From Bacillota bacterium (GTDB lineage: Bacteria; Bacillota; Clostridia; Lachnospirales; Anaerotignaceae), in the NCBI GenBank assembly GCA_023413275.1, contig JAEZPX010000169.1, positions 1-35,273 on the forward strand: a DNA stretch of 35,273 nt, written 5' to 3'. The position numbers and the translations under genes are program-made. Positions 24,849 through 33,364 of this stretch are shown here, one piece after another (within the stretch, counting starts at the first letter, position 1; the number at the start of each line of letters is the position of its first letter). The notes beneath the pieces were generated by a model. It saw only the letters and a list, made by a program, of their open reading frames with translations. It was not told where the DNA came from and did not search any database.

Positions 24849-25559
24849 TTAACAAATGGAATTTTCCTCATCTATTGGTAAGATATTTGCATGTATGCCT
24901 CTTAGTTGTGGGGTTATGGCTTGATCCACATGCATATGGCCAAAATACCACTTCTTAAACCTAGGTGATTCTGAAATGAAATGGTACCACTCCTGAAGAT
25001 GTTTAGGCAAATGGTAATCCCCATCAACTTGCTTCAAACGAGAAATGCATTCTCTTGCAAATAAAGGTGTTTCATGGGTAATTACATAATCAATTTGGCT
25101 ATGGTTTTCAACCAGCTGTTTTTTGCCATATTCGATTTCCTCAGGGGTGGGCTCTTCTTCTTTCCACCAGCTTATGCCTTCCTCCCGTCTATCTTTATCA
25201 ATAGAGCGAGCACCGCCAAAGGTGAAAAAATTGTTACCATAAATAGAGTAAATTTCACCACGCATTAAGTGAAATACCCGTTCTCCTACACGATGGGCTT
25301 TTCCTCCATTCCATTGGCAAATCTCCAGACTATTTAGCAAAGCATGATTTTCGTGATTTCCATCAATAAAAGCAATTGTGCCTGGGAAAATTTGCTGTAA
25401 TGTTTCAATTCCATAAGAAAAATCTTCGTTCCATACATAGCCTGCATCACCGGCAATGATTAAAATATCACTATTCTTTAATGCTACTTTTTCAGCAAGG
25501 GTAAACAAAGGAAGAAAAGTTCCATGTTTATCTCCTGTAATTAAAATTCTACCTGACAT
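24849..25559 (-). CDS. Calcineurin-like metallophosphoesterase
   Basis: A 236-residue metallophosphoesterase. The two-metal site motifs are complete: ITGDKHG (normally GDxHG), IAGDAG, DGNHENH, YVITHET and FGHMHVD, in that order. Substrate unknown; relatives act on nucleotides, phosphoproteins or diadenosine tetraphosphate. GGGGGAG precedes the ATG on the minus strand. It starts 21 bases after the stop of the metallo-beta-lactamase-fold gene, so the two form an operon of hydrolases with metal centres. Confidence 0.9.
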   Translation of the reverse strand: MSGRILITGDKHGTFLPLFTLAEKVALKNSDILIIAGDAGYVWNEDFSYGIETLQQIFPGTIAFIDGNHENHALLNSLEICQWNGGKAHRVGERVFHLMRGEIYSIYGNNFFTFGGARSIDKDRREEGISWWKEEEPTPEEIEYGKKQLVENHSQIDYVITHETPLFARECISRLKQVDGDYHLPKHLQEWYHFISESPRFKKWYFGHMHVDQAITPQLRGIHANILPIDEENSIC

Positions 25560-25580
25560 AAACTCCCCCCAAAAAGATAT

Positions 25581-26549
25581 TTAATGATTTTTATAGTAAT
25601 AGATTCCGTTATTTTCCTCACGGGCAATTTTTCCTGTGAAAAATAGATACTGTAAATGGGAAATGGCTTCACCTGTTGCAAACCATTTTTGAGGTGCAGG
25701 AAAATCATCCCAGTCTTTACAGTCTATTTCCCAGGTCATATCTCCAGCAACCATGTAGCTTGTTTTCCACTCATTACCTAAAACTTGCAATACTTCTTCC
25801 AATCGTTCTTCATGATGTTTTTTTAACTCCTTAATTCGCCCATACATATCCGTTATTGGTGTTCCGTGAGCAGTGAGCAATAATTGAACATCTAATTTTT
25901 CTATTTTAGCAAGGCTGTCTAAATAGTCCTTTAATGGATTTTCTACACCTAATTCTATACAAATATTTGGGGTGATAGTGCCCAAGATATGATCGCCACA
26001 GAATAGAATTTTCTTCTTTGCATCATATAAACAGGCATGTCCCGGTGTATGGCCGGGTGTCAAAATGACCTCAAACGCATACTCCCCGTATTTTAATACA
26101 TCTCCCTCAGAAACATATGTAAAATCTACTCTTACGTCATGACAATAATTTCTGCCGGGATGAATATCCGTGTTTCTACCAAATGTCGCTTTGGGAAAGC
26201 CGTATTTTATAAATAAATCATCCAACATTCGCCAATAAAGATTTCCTACTTCAAAATTTATGAGCTCGCCATCTGTTTCGCTGGCATAAATGGTGCTTGA
26301 TTTTGTGGCAAATTTGGGCACGAGGCCACAATGGTCTGAATGCAAATGGGTGATAAATAAATCTGTATTGACGATTCCAAGCTCTTCAAAGGCGCTCTTT
26401 AAAGCCTCCTCACATTCGGGTCTGTTAAAACCTGTATCAATCAAAAGATTTTTGCCTCCCATTATTATATAGGTGTTGATTTCTCGCAGGGGGTTATTGG
26501 GTAACGGTACTACTTTTTTATAAATATGATCAGTTACTTTTGTCAGCAT
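25581..26549 (-). CDS. Metallo-beta-lactamase-fold hydrolase
   Basis: A 322-residue MBL-fold protein. The metal-binding HxHxDH motif is THLHSDHCGL; a second His lies in TPGHTPGHACLY and an Asp in LFCGDHILG. The C-terminal ~75 residues (WEIDCKDWDDFPAPQKWFATGEAISHLQYLF and onward) resemble the winged-helix-like tail found in many MBL-fold thioesterase/lactonase relatives. Substrate unknown; a true beta-lactamase is unlikely given the length and tail. I chose ATG 26549, with AGGAGGG seven bases upstream, over an in-frame start seven codons earlier that overlaps this site. First gene of a two-gene operon. Confidence 0.88.
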   Translation of the reverse strand: MLTKVTDHIYKKVVPLPNNPLREINTYIIMGGKNLLIDTGFNRPECEEALKSAFEELGIVNTDLFITHLHSDHCGLVPKFATKSSTIYASETDGELINFEVGNLYWRMLDDLFIKYGFPKATFGRNTDIHPGRNYCHDVRVDFTYVSEGDVLKYGEYAFEVILTPGHTPGHACLYDAKKKILFCGDHILGTITPNICIELGVENPLKDYLDSLAKIEKLDVQLLLTAHGTPITDMYGRIKELKKHHEERLEEVLQVLGNEWKTSYMVAGDMTWEIDCKDWDDFPAPQKWFATGEAISHLQYLFFTGKIAREENNGIYYYKNH

Positions 26550-26597
26550 AGAACTCCCTCCTAAACTCAAACATTTTTGTAGAAAGATATGCTTTTC

Positions 26598-26606
26598 ATT
26601 ATATCA
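26598..26606 (-). promoter_or_regulatory. Extended -10 promoter of the MBL-phosphoesterase operon
   Basis: On the minus strand TGATATAAT (26606-26598) is a perfect extended -10. The -35 is weak. The start would be near 26591, about 42 bases before ATG 26549. Confidence 0.5.
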
Positions 26607-26739
26607 TACCAATTACCTTCTGCATAGCACTGGTGTCTAATACCATAATGCATTGTGAAGCAGTAAATTGCAACTGTCTAAGTGCGGAAAAGAATATAAC
26701 TGTATGCTTTACGAATAAAGCTATTTTAGTTATTGACAC

Positions 26740-26785
26740 ACCTTCAAACTGAGTTTTTTATCACTCAGTTTGAAGGTATTTATAT
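26740..26785. terminator. Perfect 15-bp hairpin, probable terminator
   Basis: ACCTTCAAACTGAGT (26740-26754) and its exact complement (26763-26777) with an 8-base loop. It lies 30 bases after the DUF4397 stop on the minus strand, so it most likely ends that gene, although the U-run on that side (GTGTCAATAAC) is poor. The plus side has ATTTATAT. Confidence 0.65.
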
Positions 26786-26806
26786 AACTAATTTTCGACG
26801 TTCAGA

Positions 26807-27439
26807 TTATCTCGCATCTTGCACCAATAATGCTTGGAGGGCAGGGGTATCGCCCACTAAACCGATTGCATAGACGGAATAGAATTTATTTGCTTCCGGT
26901 TTCACGTTAGGGACTGTAAGAACAACATTATCAGTTCCGGCAACACGAACTTGCAGTGTGTAATTCATTGGTGCAACATCAATATAATTTGTAAGGTGTG
27001 CAAATGGCACATTGTTAAAAAGAATTGTTCCATCTGGCAATGTAATGTCTACGGCAGGGGCATTTGGGGAAAGATGAATGAAGCGTATCATAGCTTTGTC
27101 GGGCTTTTTCGTTTCATTGGCGTCACTGATACTGCAAAGCTCTATATCATCAGGATTTCCAAGTGCAGCTACAGTCATTACAGAATCGTTATTAACAGTC
27201 AGCATATCAGATAAGATGGGTGAATCTTTTTTTCCTGCAGGGTATAGGCTTATCTTATAGTTCCCCTCGGGTATAGACAAATAGTCCGTATAATTACCAT
27301 AGGCAAGATTACTAACAATTTTCTTATCGTTTGCATATACATCAACATTAGGCGCACCGGGTACAGTGTGAATGACACGTACGTAGCCCATTGGCATTTG
27401 TGGCGTTTGTCTTTGGTTATATTTATTGTTGGCATACAT
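26807..27439 (-). CDS. Protein with two DUF4397 repeats
   Basis: A 210-residue protein made of two tandem DUF4397 domains (about residues 18-105 and 116-207). Each begins with the pattern VRVIHTVPGAPNVDVY or IRFIHLSPNAPAVDIT and continues with beta strands and YTDYLSIPEGNYKISLYPAG or LTNYIDVAPMNYTLQVRVAG. The first 17 residues are polar (YANNKYNQRQTPQ), with no signal peptide, whereas many DUF4397 proteins are exported. Function unknown. AGGAG lies upstream of the ATG. A sigma-K-like promoter stands at the right distance in front, so a mother-cell product, for instance of the spore surface, is possible; this is inference. Confidence 0.88.
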   Translation of the reverse strand: MYANNKYNQRQTPQMPMGYVRVIHTVPGAPNVDVYANDKKIVSNLAYGNYTDYLSIPEGNYKISLYPAGKKDSPILSDMLTVNNDSVMTVAALGNPDDIELCSISDANETKKPDKAMIRFIHLSPNAPAVDITLPDGTILFNNVPFAHLTNYIDVAPMNYTLQVRVAGTDNVVLTVPNVKPEANKFYSVYAIGLVGDTPALQALLVQDAR

Positions 27440-27469
27440 ATTTCATCGCTCCTAAATAGCAGTATGGTA

Positions 27470-27497
27470 TAAAATATGTTTGAAGATTTGTCTCTGT
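27470..27497 (-). promoter_or_regulatory. Sigma-K-like promoter of the DUF4397 gene
   Basis: On the minus strand AC (27497-27496), a 17-base spacer and CATATTTTA (27478-27470) match the sigma-K consensus (AC, 16-17 bases, CATANNNTA) fully. Transcription would start near 27462, about 23 bases before the ATG, with AGGAG inside that leader. The remaining 27498-27750 is AT-rich DNA in which I see no gene or clear signal. Confidence 0.45.
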
Positions 27498-27750
27498 GAG
27501 AATCGTTACGAGTTTTTTTAAAATATAGGAAATCAGAAAAACACTTTTTATGATTTGAAAAAAATATGAAATAGATATATAGTAAAAAGCAAGATAAAAA
27601 AAAACCAAATTGTAAAGATGGAGTTATCTCATACATATAAAAACATATTAACACAAAAATTAGGCTACTAAATCCGAGATATAAGATTTGTTCCCGTTGT
27701 AATGTAATTTTGATTTGTCTAAGAAGTAATAAAGAGATGGAGGGGAAAGA

Positions 27751-28437
27751 ATGAAACGAATTTTTTTGGTGGAGGATGACAGAGCAATCGCAAAAAATCT
27801 TATGCTTTTACTACAATCTGAGGGATTCAAAGTTACTCATGCACCTACACACAAAGAAGCCCTTACTGTAATTTTAGAGAATGCATTTGACTTGGCATTA
27901 ATAGATATTTCTTTGCCTGACGGAAATGGTTTTACAATTTTTACTGAGATTAAAGAAAAGGGGGATATACCTATTATTTTCTTAACGGCCTCAGGTGATG
28001 AGGCAAGTGTCGTTACTGGGTTGAATATGGGTGCGGAAGACTATGTCACCAAACCTTTTCGTCCTCGTGAACTTATAGCAAGAATCAAAAGGGCGTTGCG
28101 CAAAGATGAGCGCAGTGGGTGGGATTTTGAAATTCAAGGGCTTCGTGTGGACACAGCAAGGGGCGTGGTGACAAAAAACGGTTGCGAAGTTTTCCTTTCG
28201 GCTTTAGAATATCGACTGTTTTTACTATTTGTAAGCAATCCCAAAAGTGTTATTACAAGGAGCCGGCTCCTCGACGAGTTATGGGATGCAGCGGGAGAGT
28301 TTGTTACCGATAATACTTTGACTGTATACATCAAACGCCTGCGAGAGAAGATAGAAAACGATCCATCAAGCCCCAAAATTATTCTGACTGTTCGTGGGAC
28401 AGGGTATAGATTGGGGGACGAGAATGCTTCGAAATAG
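27751..28437 (+). CDS. OmpR-family response regulator
   Basis: A 228-residue response regulator. The receiver domain (1-120) has the acidic pocket EDD at residues 8-10, phospho-acceptor Asp52 in LALIDISLPDGNG, Thr in FLTAS, and Lys in YVTKPF. The C-terminal winged helix (130-225) ends with VTDNTLTVYIKRLREKIENDP and VRGTGYRL, typical of OmpR/PhoB DNA-binding domains. It is followed by a histidine kinase that overlaps it by 14 bases and by an ABC transporter, the layout of BceRS-BceAB and CprABC-type antimicrobial-peptide modules. GGAGGGGAAAGA precedes the ATG. Confidence 0.95.
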   Translation: MKRIFLVEDDRAIAKNLMLLLQSEGFKVTHAPTHKEALTVILENAFDLALIDISLPDGNGFTIFTEIKEKGDIPIIFLTASGDEASVVTGLNMGAEDYVTKPFRPRELIARIKRALRKDERSGWDFEIQGLRVDTARGVVTKNGCEVFLSALEYRLFLLFVSNPKSVITRSRLLDELWDAAGEFVTDNTLTVYIKRLREKIENDPSSPKIILTVRGTGYRLGDENASK

Positions 28438-29413
28438 AGAGTTTCGTCAGTTTGCCGTTTTGTATTTTTTGATTGCCATCATTGCTGTAATGGCAGGCTT
28501 TGTTATGAATAAAGAGGCAGGCATTCTTGCCATTATTCTTTCTGTTGTCCTTGGTGCAGTTTTTTTTGTTTTTACCAAAATCAGATATAAAAAAATTGCT
28601 GAAATTTCACATCAAATAGATCTTGTGCTTCATAATGCCGAGCAATTATATATTGGTGAATCAGATGAGGGCGAGCTGTCTATTTTGCACAGTGAGATAA
28701 CAAAAATGACATCTCGTATTCGTGAGCAAAACGATGGGTTAAGAAAAGAAAAGGAGCATCTAGCTGAATCATTGGCGGATATAGCACATCAACTACGCAC
28801 GCCCCTCACTTCTGTGAATCTTATATTGTCATTGCTAGCTAATAATCCTGATGAACTACAGAGAAAAGCATTTCTGCGAGAAACGGAGGAATTGCTTGTA
28901 AGGATGGATTGGTTGATTACTTCACTATTAAAGATATCTCGATTGGATGCCGGCATTGTTGTATTTCAAAGGGAACATATAGAGATAAATAATCTTATTG
29001 TTGACGCCACTCGCCCCTTCTTAATTGCCATGGAGTTGCACGATATTAACTTGCAGATAGATGTACCAAAGGGTATTCTGCTTCAGGGGGACCCAGGTTG
29101 GCTTTCAGAAGCAATCCAAAACATTCTCAAAAATTGTATGGAAAGCACAGGCGATAAAGGGAAGATTGAGATAACTTGCACTGATACCCCATTGTTTACA
29201 CAGATTATTATTCACGACAGTGGGAAAGGCTTTGAAACTCAAGATTTACCTTGCTTATTTGACAGATTTTATCGAGGGAAAAATACAAACCCAACAGGCT
29301 ATGGCATTGGATTGGCTCTTTGTAAAATGATAATCACACGTCAAGGTGGGACAATTACAGCGAAAAACCACCCTCAGGGGGGAGCGGCATTTTTCTTGCG
29401 TTTTCCAAAGTGA
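28424..29413 (+). CDS. Sensor histidine kinase, intramembrane-sensing type
   Basis: A 329-residue kinase. Two membrane helices (about 9-27 and 32-51) are joined by only a few residues, so there is almost no outside sensor domain. This is the intramembrane-sensing design of BceS-like kinases, which read the state of their ABC transporter. The HisKA domain has His122 in DIAHQLRTPLTS; the ATPase domain has the N box (NILKNCMES), G1 (DSGKGF) and G2 (GYGIGLALCK). I chose ATG 28424, with GGGGGA upstream; it overlaps the response regulator by 14 bases. Confidence 0.92.
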   Translation: MLRNREFRQFAVLYFLIAIIAVMAGFVMNKEAGILAIILSVVLGAVFFVFTKIRYKKIAEISHQIDLVLHNAEQLYIGESDEGELSILHSEITKMTSRIREQNDGLRKEKEHLAESLADIAHQLRTPLTSVNLILSLLANNPDELQRKAFLRETEELLVRMDWLITSLLKISRLDAGIVVFQREHIEINNLIVDATRPFLIAMELHDINLQIDVPKGILLQGDPGWLSEAIQNILKNCMESTGDKGKIEITCTDTPLFTQIIIHDSGKGFETQDLPCLFDRFYRGKNTNPTGYGIGLALCKMIITRQGGTITAKNHPQGGAAFFLRFPK

Positions 29414-29432
29414 CGATTCTGTCACTCAAAAG

Positions 29433-29463
29433 TCACGAAAATGTAAGTTGAAGGTTCTATTAT
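29433..29463 (+). promoter_or_regulatory. BceR-like operator and promoter in front of the ABC genes
   Basis: TCACG-AAAA-TGTAA at 29433-29446 fits the BceR-type box TNACA-N4-TGTAA with one change. A -10 box TATTAT lies at 29458-29463, 11 bases after the box and without a proper -35, so the site occupies the -35 region. This is the usual layout for activation by a Bce-like response regulator. It would give the transporter genes their own inducible promoter. Confidence 0.5.
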
Positions 29464-29495
29464 ATGGGTAAACCATGAGAAAGGAGACTCACATA

Positions 29496-30179
29496 ATGGA
29501 TTTTTTGAAAATTGAAAATTTATCTAAGGTCTATGGGAAGGGAGAAAATAAAGTTGCTGCCCTTGACAATGTTTCACTTACCATTGAAAAAGGAGAGTTT
29601 ACAGCAATTATTGGTTCCTCAGGTTCGGGTAAATCTACATTGCTTCACAGTATTGGTGGTGTGGATGTTCCTACAGGAGGAAAGGTATATTTGGAGGGTC
29701 AAGATGTATATGATCAAAGCAGTGAAAAACTTGCCATTTTCCGTAGGCGTCAGGTGGGATTGATTTACCAGTTTCATAACCTCATTCCTACTTTAAATGT
29801 GGTTGAAAACATTACATTGCCCATTTTAATGGATAAGCGAAAGGTCAATAAAGAAAGGCTGAATGAATTGCTGGAAATGCTGGGCTTGCAAGAGCGTAAA
29901 AAACATTTGCCCAATCAGCTCTCAGGAGGGCAGCAACAGCGGGTTTCCATAGGACGAGCTTTGATGAATGCTCCGGCGGTAATGCTTGCTGATGAGCCAA
30001 CGGGTAGTTTAGACAGCCGAAATGGCCATGAAATCATTAAACTGCTGAAAGAAAGCAATCAAAAATATGGGCAGACGTTGATTCTTGTTACCCATGATGA
30101 GAATATTGCCCTGCAAGCAGACCGCATTATCGGCATAGCCGACGGCAAAGTAGCCAGAGATGAGAGGGTGCGGTCATGA
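29496..30179 (+). CDS. ABC transporter ATP-binding protein, BceA/MacB-LolD type
   Basis: A 227-residue ATPase. Walker A GSSGSGKST at about residue 42, Q-loop in YQFHNLIPTLNVVENI, signature LSGGQQQRVSIGRAL, Walker B VMLADEPTGSLD and the switch His in VTHD. The sequence style is that of the MacB/LolD/BceA group, whose members work with FtsX-like permeases. I chose ATG 29496, with AAAGGAG at good spacing, rather than the ATG seven codons earlier. It overlaps the permease gene by four bases (ATGA). Confidence 0.95.
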   Translation: MDFLKIENLSKVYGKGENKVAALDNVSLTIEKGEFTAIIGSSGSGKSTLLHSIGGVDVPTGGKVYLEGQDVYDQSSEKLAIFRRRQVGLIYQFHNLIPTLNVVENITLPILMDKRKVNKERLNELLEMLGLQERKKHLPNQLSGGQQQRVSIGRALMNAPAVMLADEPTGSLDSRNGHEIIKLLKESNQKYGQTLILVTHDENIALQADRIIGIADGKVARDERVRS

Positions 30180-32716
30180 ATATCTTTCACAAAATTACCC
30201 TAGAAAGCTTGAAGAAAAGCCGAACCCGAACCTTAGTTACCATTGTTGGGGTTATCCTGTCAGCGGCATTGATTACGTCAGTGGCTACCTTTGCGGTATC
30301 TCTGCAAAACTATATGATAAACGGCGCAGCTATCAAATATGGAAGTTGGCATGTTGCAATACCCAATGGGGATTCCTCTTTTTTGCGTGAACTACGGGAG
30401 GATAGCCGTGTAGAAAGTGTTGTTGCACTAGAAAACATTGGGTATGCCCCTCTGGAAGGTGGACTAAACCCTGATAAGCCTTATCTTTTTGTGACAGGAT
30501 GGAACAAGGAGGCTTTAAAAGAATTGCCCATAAAATTGATTTCAGGCAGATTGCCGGAGAATAGCAGTGAGGTGCTGATACCTGCTCATATTGCAGCAAA
30601 CGGCGGTGTGAATATTATGATAGGGGACACACTTAATCTTGCCGTAGGTGAACGTATAAAGGGAGATCAAAAACTTAGCCAGCACGACGCCTATTGTGCA
30701 GGAGAAGAAACCCTGATATCTCAAACAGAGAAGACTTATAAAGTTGTGGGCATTTGCCAGCGGCCGGCAATAGAAGAATATGCGGCACCCGGCTATACAA
30801 TGATCACAACAGAGGATGTAGCTCCTTTAGATAGATTTACCGCCTTCATTACTCTAAAAAACCCATATCAAGTACATTCTTTTGCTGATAGTATTTCTGC
30901 TGAGTATAGTTATGTTTTAAACGATGATGTATTGCGCTTTATGGGACTCTCGGGAGAAAAAATGATTACAGTACTTCTGTATTCCATTGTGGGTATTTTG
31001 ATTGCATTGGTCATGTTGGGGTCGGTGTTCTTAATTTATAATTCGTTCAATATCTCTTTGAATGAACGGATGCATCAGTTTGGAATTCTTATGTCAGTGG
31101 GTGCTACGGAAAAACAGTTACGCAATTCTGTGCTGTTTGAGGGACTTTGCGTGGGGACGGTGGGCATTCCCTTGGGGATTTTGGTTGGGATTCCAAGCAT
31201 TCGCTTTGTGCTCGCCCTTGTGGCAAAGAATTTTGCAAATGCAATGTATGATACTGTGCCCTTGGCCTTGGTGATATCCATTCCTGTGCTGATTGGAGCG
31301 GCAGTAATCAGTCTGATCACTATTTTGATTTCAGCCTATATTCCCGCCAAGAAGGCTGCTAGAACCCCTGTGATGGAGTGCATCCGCCAGACAAATGAAG
31401 TGAAAGTGGAAGAGAATACGATAAAAATCTCAAGGTTTGCAAGGCGCTTCTATGGTTTGGAAGAAATACTGGCATTAAAAAATTTCAAAAGAAACAAACG
31501 CCGTTATCGTAGTATTATACTATCTCTTACTTTAAGCGTAGTGTTATTTGTTACGGCAAATTCTTTTGGAACCTATTTAAAACAGATTGGGGAAGGTTCC
31601 GCCATGGTTAGCGAGAACTATGATATCTGTTTTTACACAAGGGATATGGCGGAAAGTGATATGTTTCAACTTTATAATGAGATGAAAACTGCCGAAGGCG
31701 TTACTGGAAGCGCATATCAGGCACTATCGACTTATTCATGTGTGCTCAATGTAAATGACTTACCCAGGTCTTTTCTGAATGAATTTGGTGAACTTATTGG
31801 TTATGATGGAATAAGTGAAACAGTAGAAGTAAGGTTAGATGTTCAGTTTGTAGAAAAGGGAGTTTATCAAAATCTACTAAAGGGGCTTGGGCTATCCATG
31901 AATGAATACACTGGGCAGGATCAAAATATGATTATGGCAGGTATACTTCCCCTGCGTTGGTATACCCAGCAACAGCCTATGGAGTTTACATTGCATTCCA
32001 AAAATGCAGAGCAGGCAAAAAATCTACGTGCTACCTTTGTAAAAGACTACCCTGATTTACTGCCATCGGATCCAGGAGATTGGTCGGGATATACACTGAT
32101 GATTATTGCCCCTTATGAAGTGAAACCACAGTTTGATGACCTGGACAATACCGTAAAGCCCACGAAACTGGGGATGACCTTTCAATCAGAAAATCCTGGA
32201 AAGTCTACAGCTGAAATGAAAAAAATAATTGAAGGTGCAAATATTACGCCCTATTATAATTTATACAATTTGTACGAGATATTGGAGCAAAATCGTAATT
32301 TATCCTTTGTTGTGAATCTGTTCTCCATTGTTTTTATTGCCATGATTACTGTGATTGGCATAGCCAATGTTTTTAACACCATATCTACGAATGTTAAGCT
32401 ACGTAGGCGTGAGCTTGCTATGCTTCGTTCTGTGGGAATGTCAGATAAGGATTTTAACAAGATGATGTGTTTTGAATGCGTTCTTTATGGAGGGCGGACA
32501 ATACTATGGGGATTGCCCATTTCAGGAGTCCTTTCGTATCTCATTTATAAAGGCATGATAATTGGTGGTGGGAACATTTCATACGTATTTCCTTGGAAGA
32601 GCATGTCAATCAGTGTGTTTGGTGTACTGTTTATTGTATTTATCACCATGCTCTATGCAATAAACAAGATAAGAAAAGAAAATATTATAGATGCCCTTCG
32701 GGATGATATGACTTAA
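30176..32716 (+). CDS. ABC transporter permease with two FtsX domains (BceB/CprB-like)
   Basis: An 846-residue membrane protein with about eight helices: one at residues 17-40, three around 265-400, one at about 445-465 and three around 690-840. Two FtsX domains contain these helix triplets; GILMSVGATEKQLRNSV and LAMLRSVGMSDKDFNKMM are the two matching coupling segments. A soluble outside domain of about 220 residues sits in each half. This matches permeases of peptide-sensing or peptide-resistance transporters (BceB, VraG, CprB) by size and position after a two-component system, although the order of helices also fits other FtsX permeases. The substrate is unknown; a cell-wall-active peptide is likely. 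Confidence 0.9.
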   Translation: MNIFHKITLESLKKSRTRTLVTIVGVILSAALITSVATFAVSLQNYMINGAAIKYGSWHVAIPNGDSSFLRELREDSRVESVVALENIGYAPLEGGLNPDKPYLFVTGWNKEALKELPIKLISGRLPENSSEVLIPAHIAANGGVNIMIGDTLNLAVGERIKGDQKLSQHDAYCAGEETLISQTEKTYKVVGICQRPAIEEYAAPGYTMITTEDVAPLDRFTAFITLKNPYQVHSFADSISAEYSYVLNDDVLRFMGLSGEKMITVLLYSIVGILIALVMLGSVFLIYNSFNISLNERMHQFGILMSVGATEKQLRNSVLFEGLCVGTVGIPLGILVGIPSIRFVLALVAKNFANAMYDTVPLALVISIPVLIGAAVISLITILISAYIPAKKAARTPVMECIRQTNEVKVEENTIKISRFARRFYGLEEILALKNFKRNKRRYRSIILSLTLSVVLFVTANSFGTYLKQIGEGSAMVSENYDICFYTRDMAESDMFQLYNEMKTAEGVTGSAYQALSTYSCVLNVNDLPRSFLNEFGELIGYDGISETVEVRLDVQFVEKGVYQNLLKGLGLSMNEYTGQDQNMIMAGILPLRWYTQQQPMEFTLHSKNAEQAKNLRATFVKDYPDLLPSDPGDWSGYTLMIIAPYEVKPQFDDLDNTVKPTKLGMTFQSENPGKSTAEMKKIIEGANITPYYNLYNLYEILEQNRNLSFVVNLFSIVFIAMITVIGIANVFNTISTNVKLRRRELAMLRSVGMSDKDFNKMMCFECVLYGGRTILWGLPISGVLSYLIYKGMIIGGGNISYVFPWKSMSISVFGVLFIVFITMLYAINKIRKENIIDALRDDMT

Positions 32717-32790
32717 TGAAAAACCCTTTATGAATTGTAGTTTATATGCCTTAATATTTCAAAAAGCAATTTATCCATGTTGCCAAGTTA

Positions 32791-32827
32791 AAGAGCTCCT
32801 ACTAATTTTAGAATGGGAGTTCTTTTT
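32791..32827 (+). terminator. Terminator of the two-component/ABC operon
   Basis: A 10-bp stem with two G-U pairs (AAGAGCTCCT at 32791-32800, GGGAGTTCTT at 32815-32824), a 14-base loop and TTTGA. It lies 75 bases after the permease stop. Confidence 0.75.
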
Positions 32828-32903
32828 GATGGAATCAAATTGCGGCGAAAGATTTCTAAAAATGGTTTATTCGTATTGGAAGAGAGAATTTTGTTGCTTT
32901 TTC

Positions 32904-32933
32904 TTGACAAAATGATACTTTACATAGTTTAAT
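32904..32933 (+). promoter_or_regulatory. Sigma-A promoter of the small 77-aa gene
   Basis: A perfect -35 TTGACA (32904-32909), an 18-base spacer and TTTAAT (32928-32933), one base off consensus. Transcription would start near 32940, about 38 bases before the ATG. Confidence 0.65.
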
Positions 32934-32977
32934 GATTGTAAAAGTAATGGATATTTTATGAGAAAGGAAGGTCGTAT

Positions 32978-33211
32978 ATGGAAAATTTTTTAGGACGGAC
33001 TTGGGGCAGCTTGTCATTGGATGAAAAGAAACATTTTATGGGCAATTTTGATTTATTTGATGTAAATACAGGCCAATTCCCCCGTGAAAATGGTGATTGT
33101 ATCGTTAAATTTTTCAATGGACTTGCTGTTCGTGGTACATTTATGGTTGGCAATGATGAGGGCGCTTTTGATATTGAGGATGATGCGGTAATTTATGATT
33201 CCACTATCTAA
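32978..33211 (+). CDS. Small acidic protein of unknown function
   Basis: A 77-residue, acidic, soluble protein that I do not recognise. It has no Cys pair, membrane helix or signal peptide. The middle has NFDLFDVNTGQFPRENGD and the end is rich in Asp and Glu (NDEGAFDIEDDAVIYDSTI). Alternating hydrophobic and polar residues in the second half (IVKFFNGLAVRGTFMV) suggest a small beta structure. It is probably real: AAAGGAAGG precedes the ATG, a good sigma-A promoter stands 38 bases before it, and a terminator follows. It is a single-gene unit between the ABC operon and the rsmH-like gene. Confidence 0.7.
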   Translation: MENFLGRTWGSLSLDEKKHFMGNFDLFDVNTGQFPRENGDCIVKFFNGLAVRGTFMVGNDEGAFDIEDDAVIYDSTI

Positions 33212-33272
33212 AAGATTCTGCTCATAAATTAGCTACGTTGCATTATACTTAAATTCACAGTTATGTTATGAT

Positions 33273-33304
33273 AAAAGAGCTAAGGATTTTATGGCTCTTT
33301 TTTT
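33273..33304 (+). terminator. Terminator of the small 77-aa gene
   Basis: An 8-bp stem (AAAAGAGC at 33273-33280, GCTCTTTT at 33294-33301) with a 13-base loop, running into TTTTTTT. Confidence 0.75.
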
Positions 33305-33364
33305 ATGAATAGGAAAAGGAACTAAAATTGAAATCATTAGGTAATTAAAAAGGAGCGTTTATTC

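Noticed and set aside
24653..24958. 101-codon plus-strand open frame beside the phosphoesterase gene
   Set aside because: It runs through a terminator hairpin and antisense into the phosphoesterase gene, and has no ribosome site or family resemblance.
25581..26549. A beta-lactamase resistance gene
   Set aside because: Only the fold motif is shared; length, C-terminal tail and lack of signal peptide point to a general MBL-fold hydrolase.
29496..32716. MacB-type efflux or lipoprotein-release system
   Set aside because: The ATPase alone would allow it, but the adjoining two-component system with an intramembrane kinase and the large two-domain permease fit a Bce-like module better.
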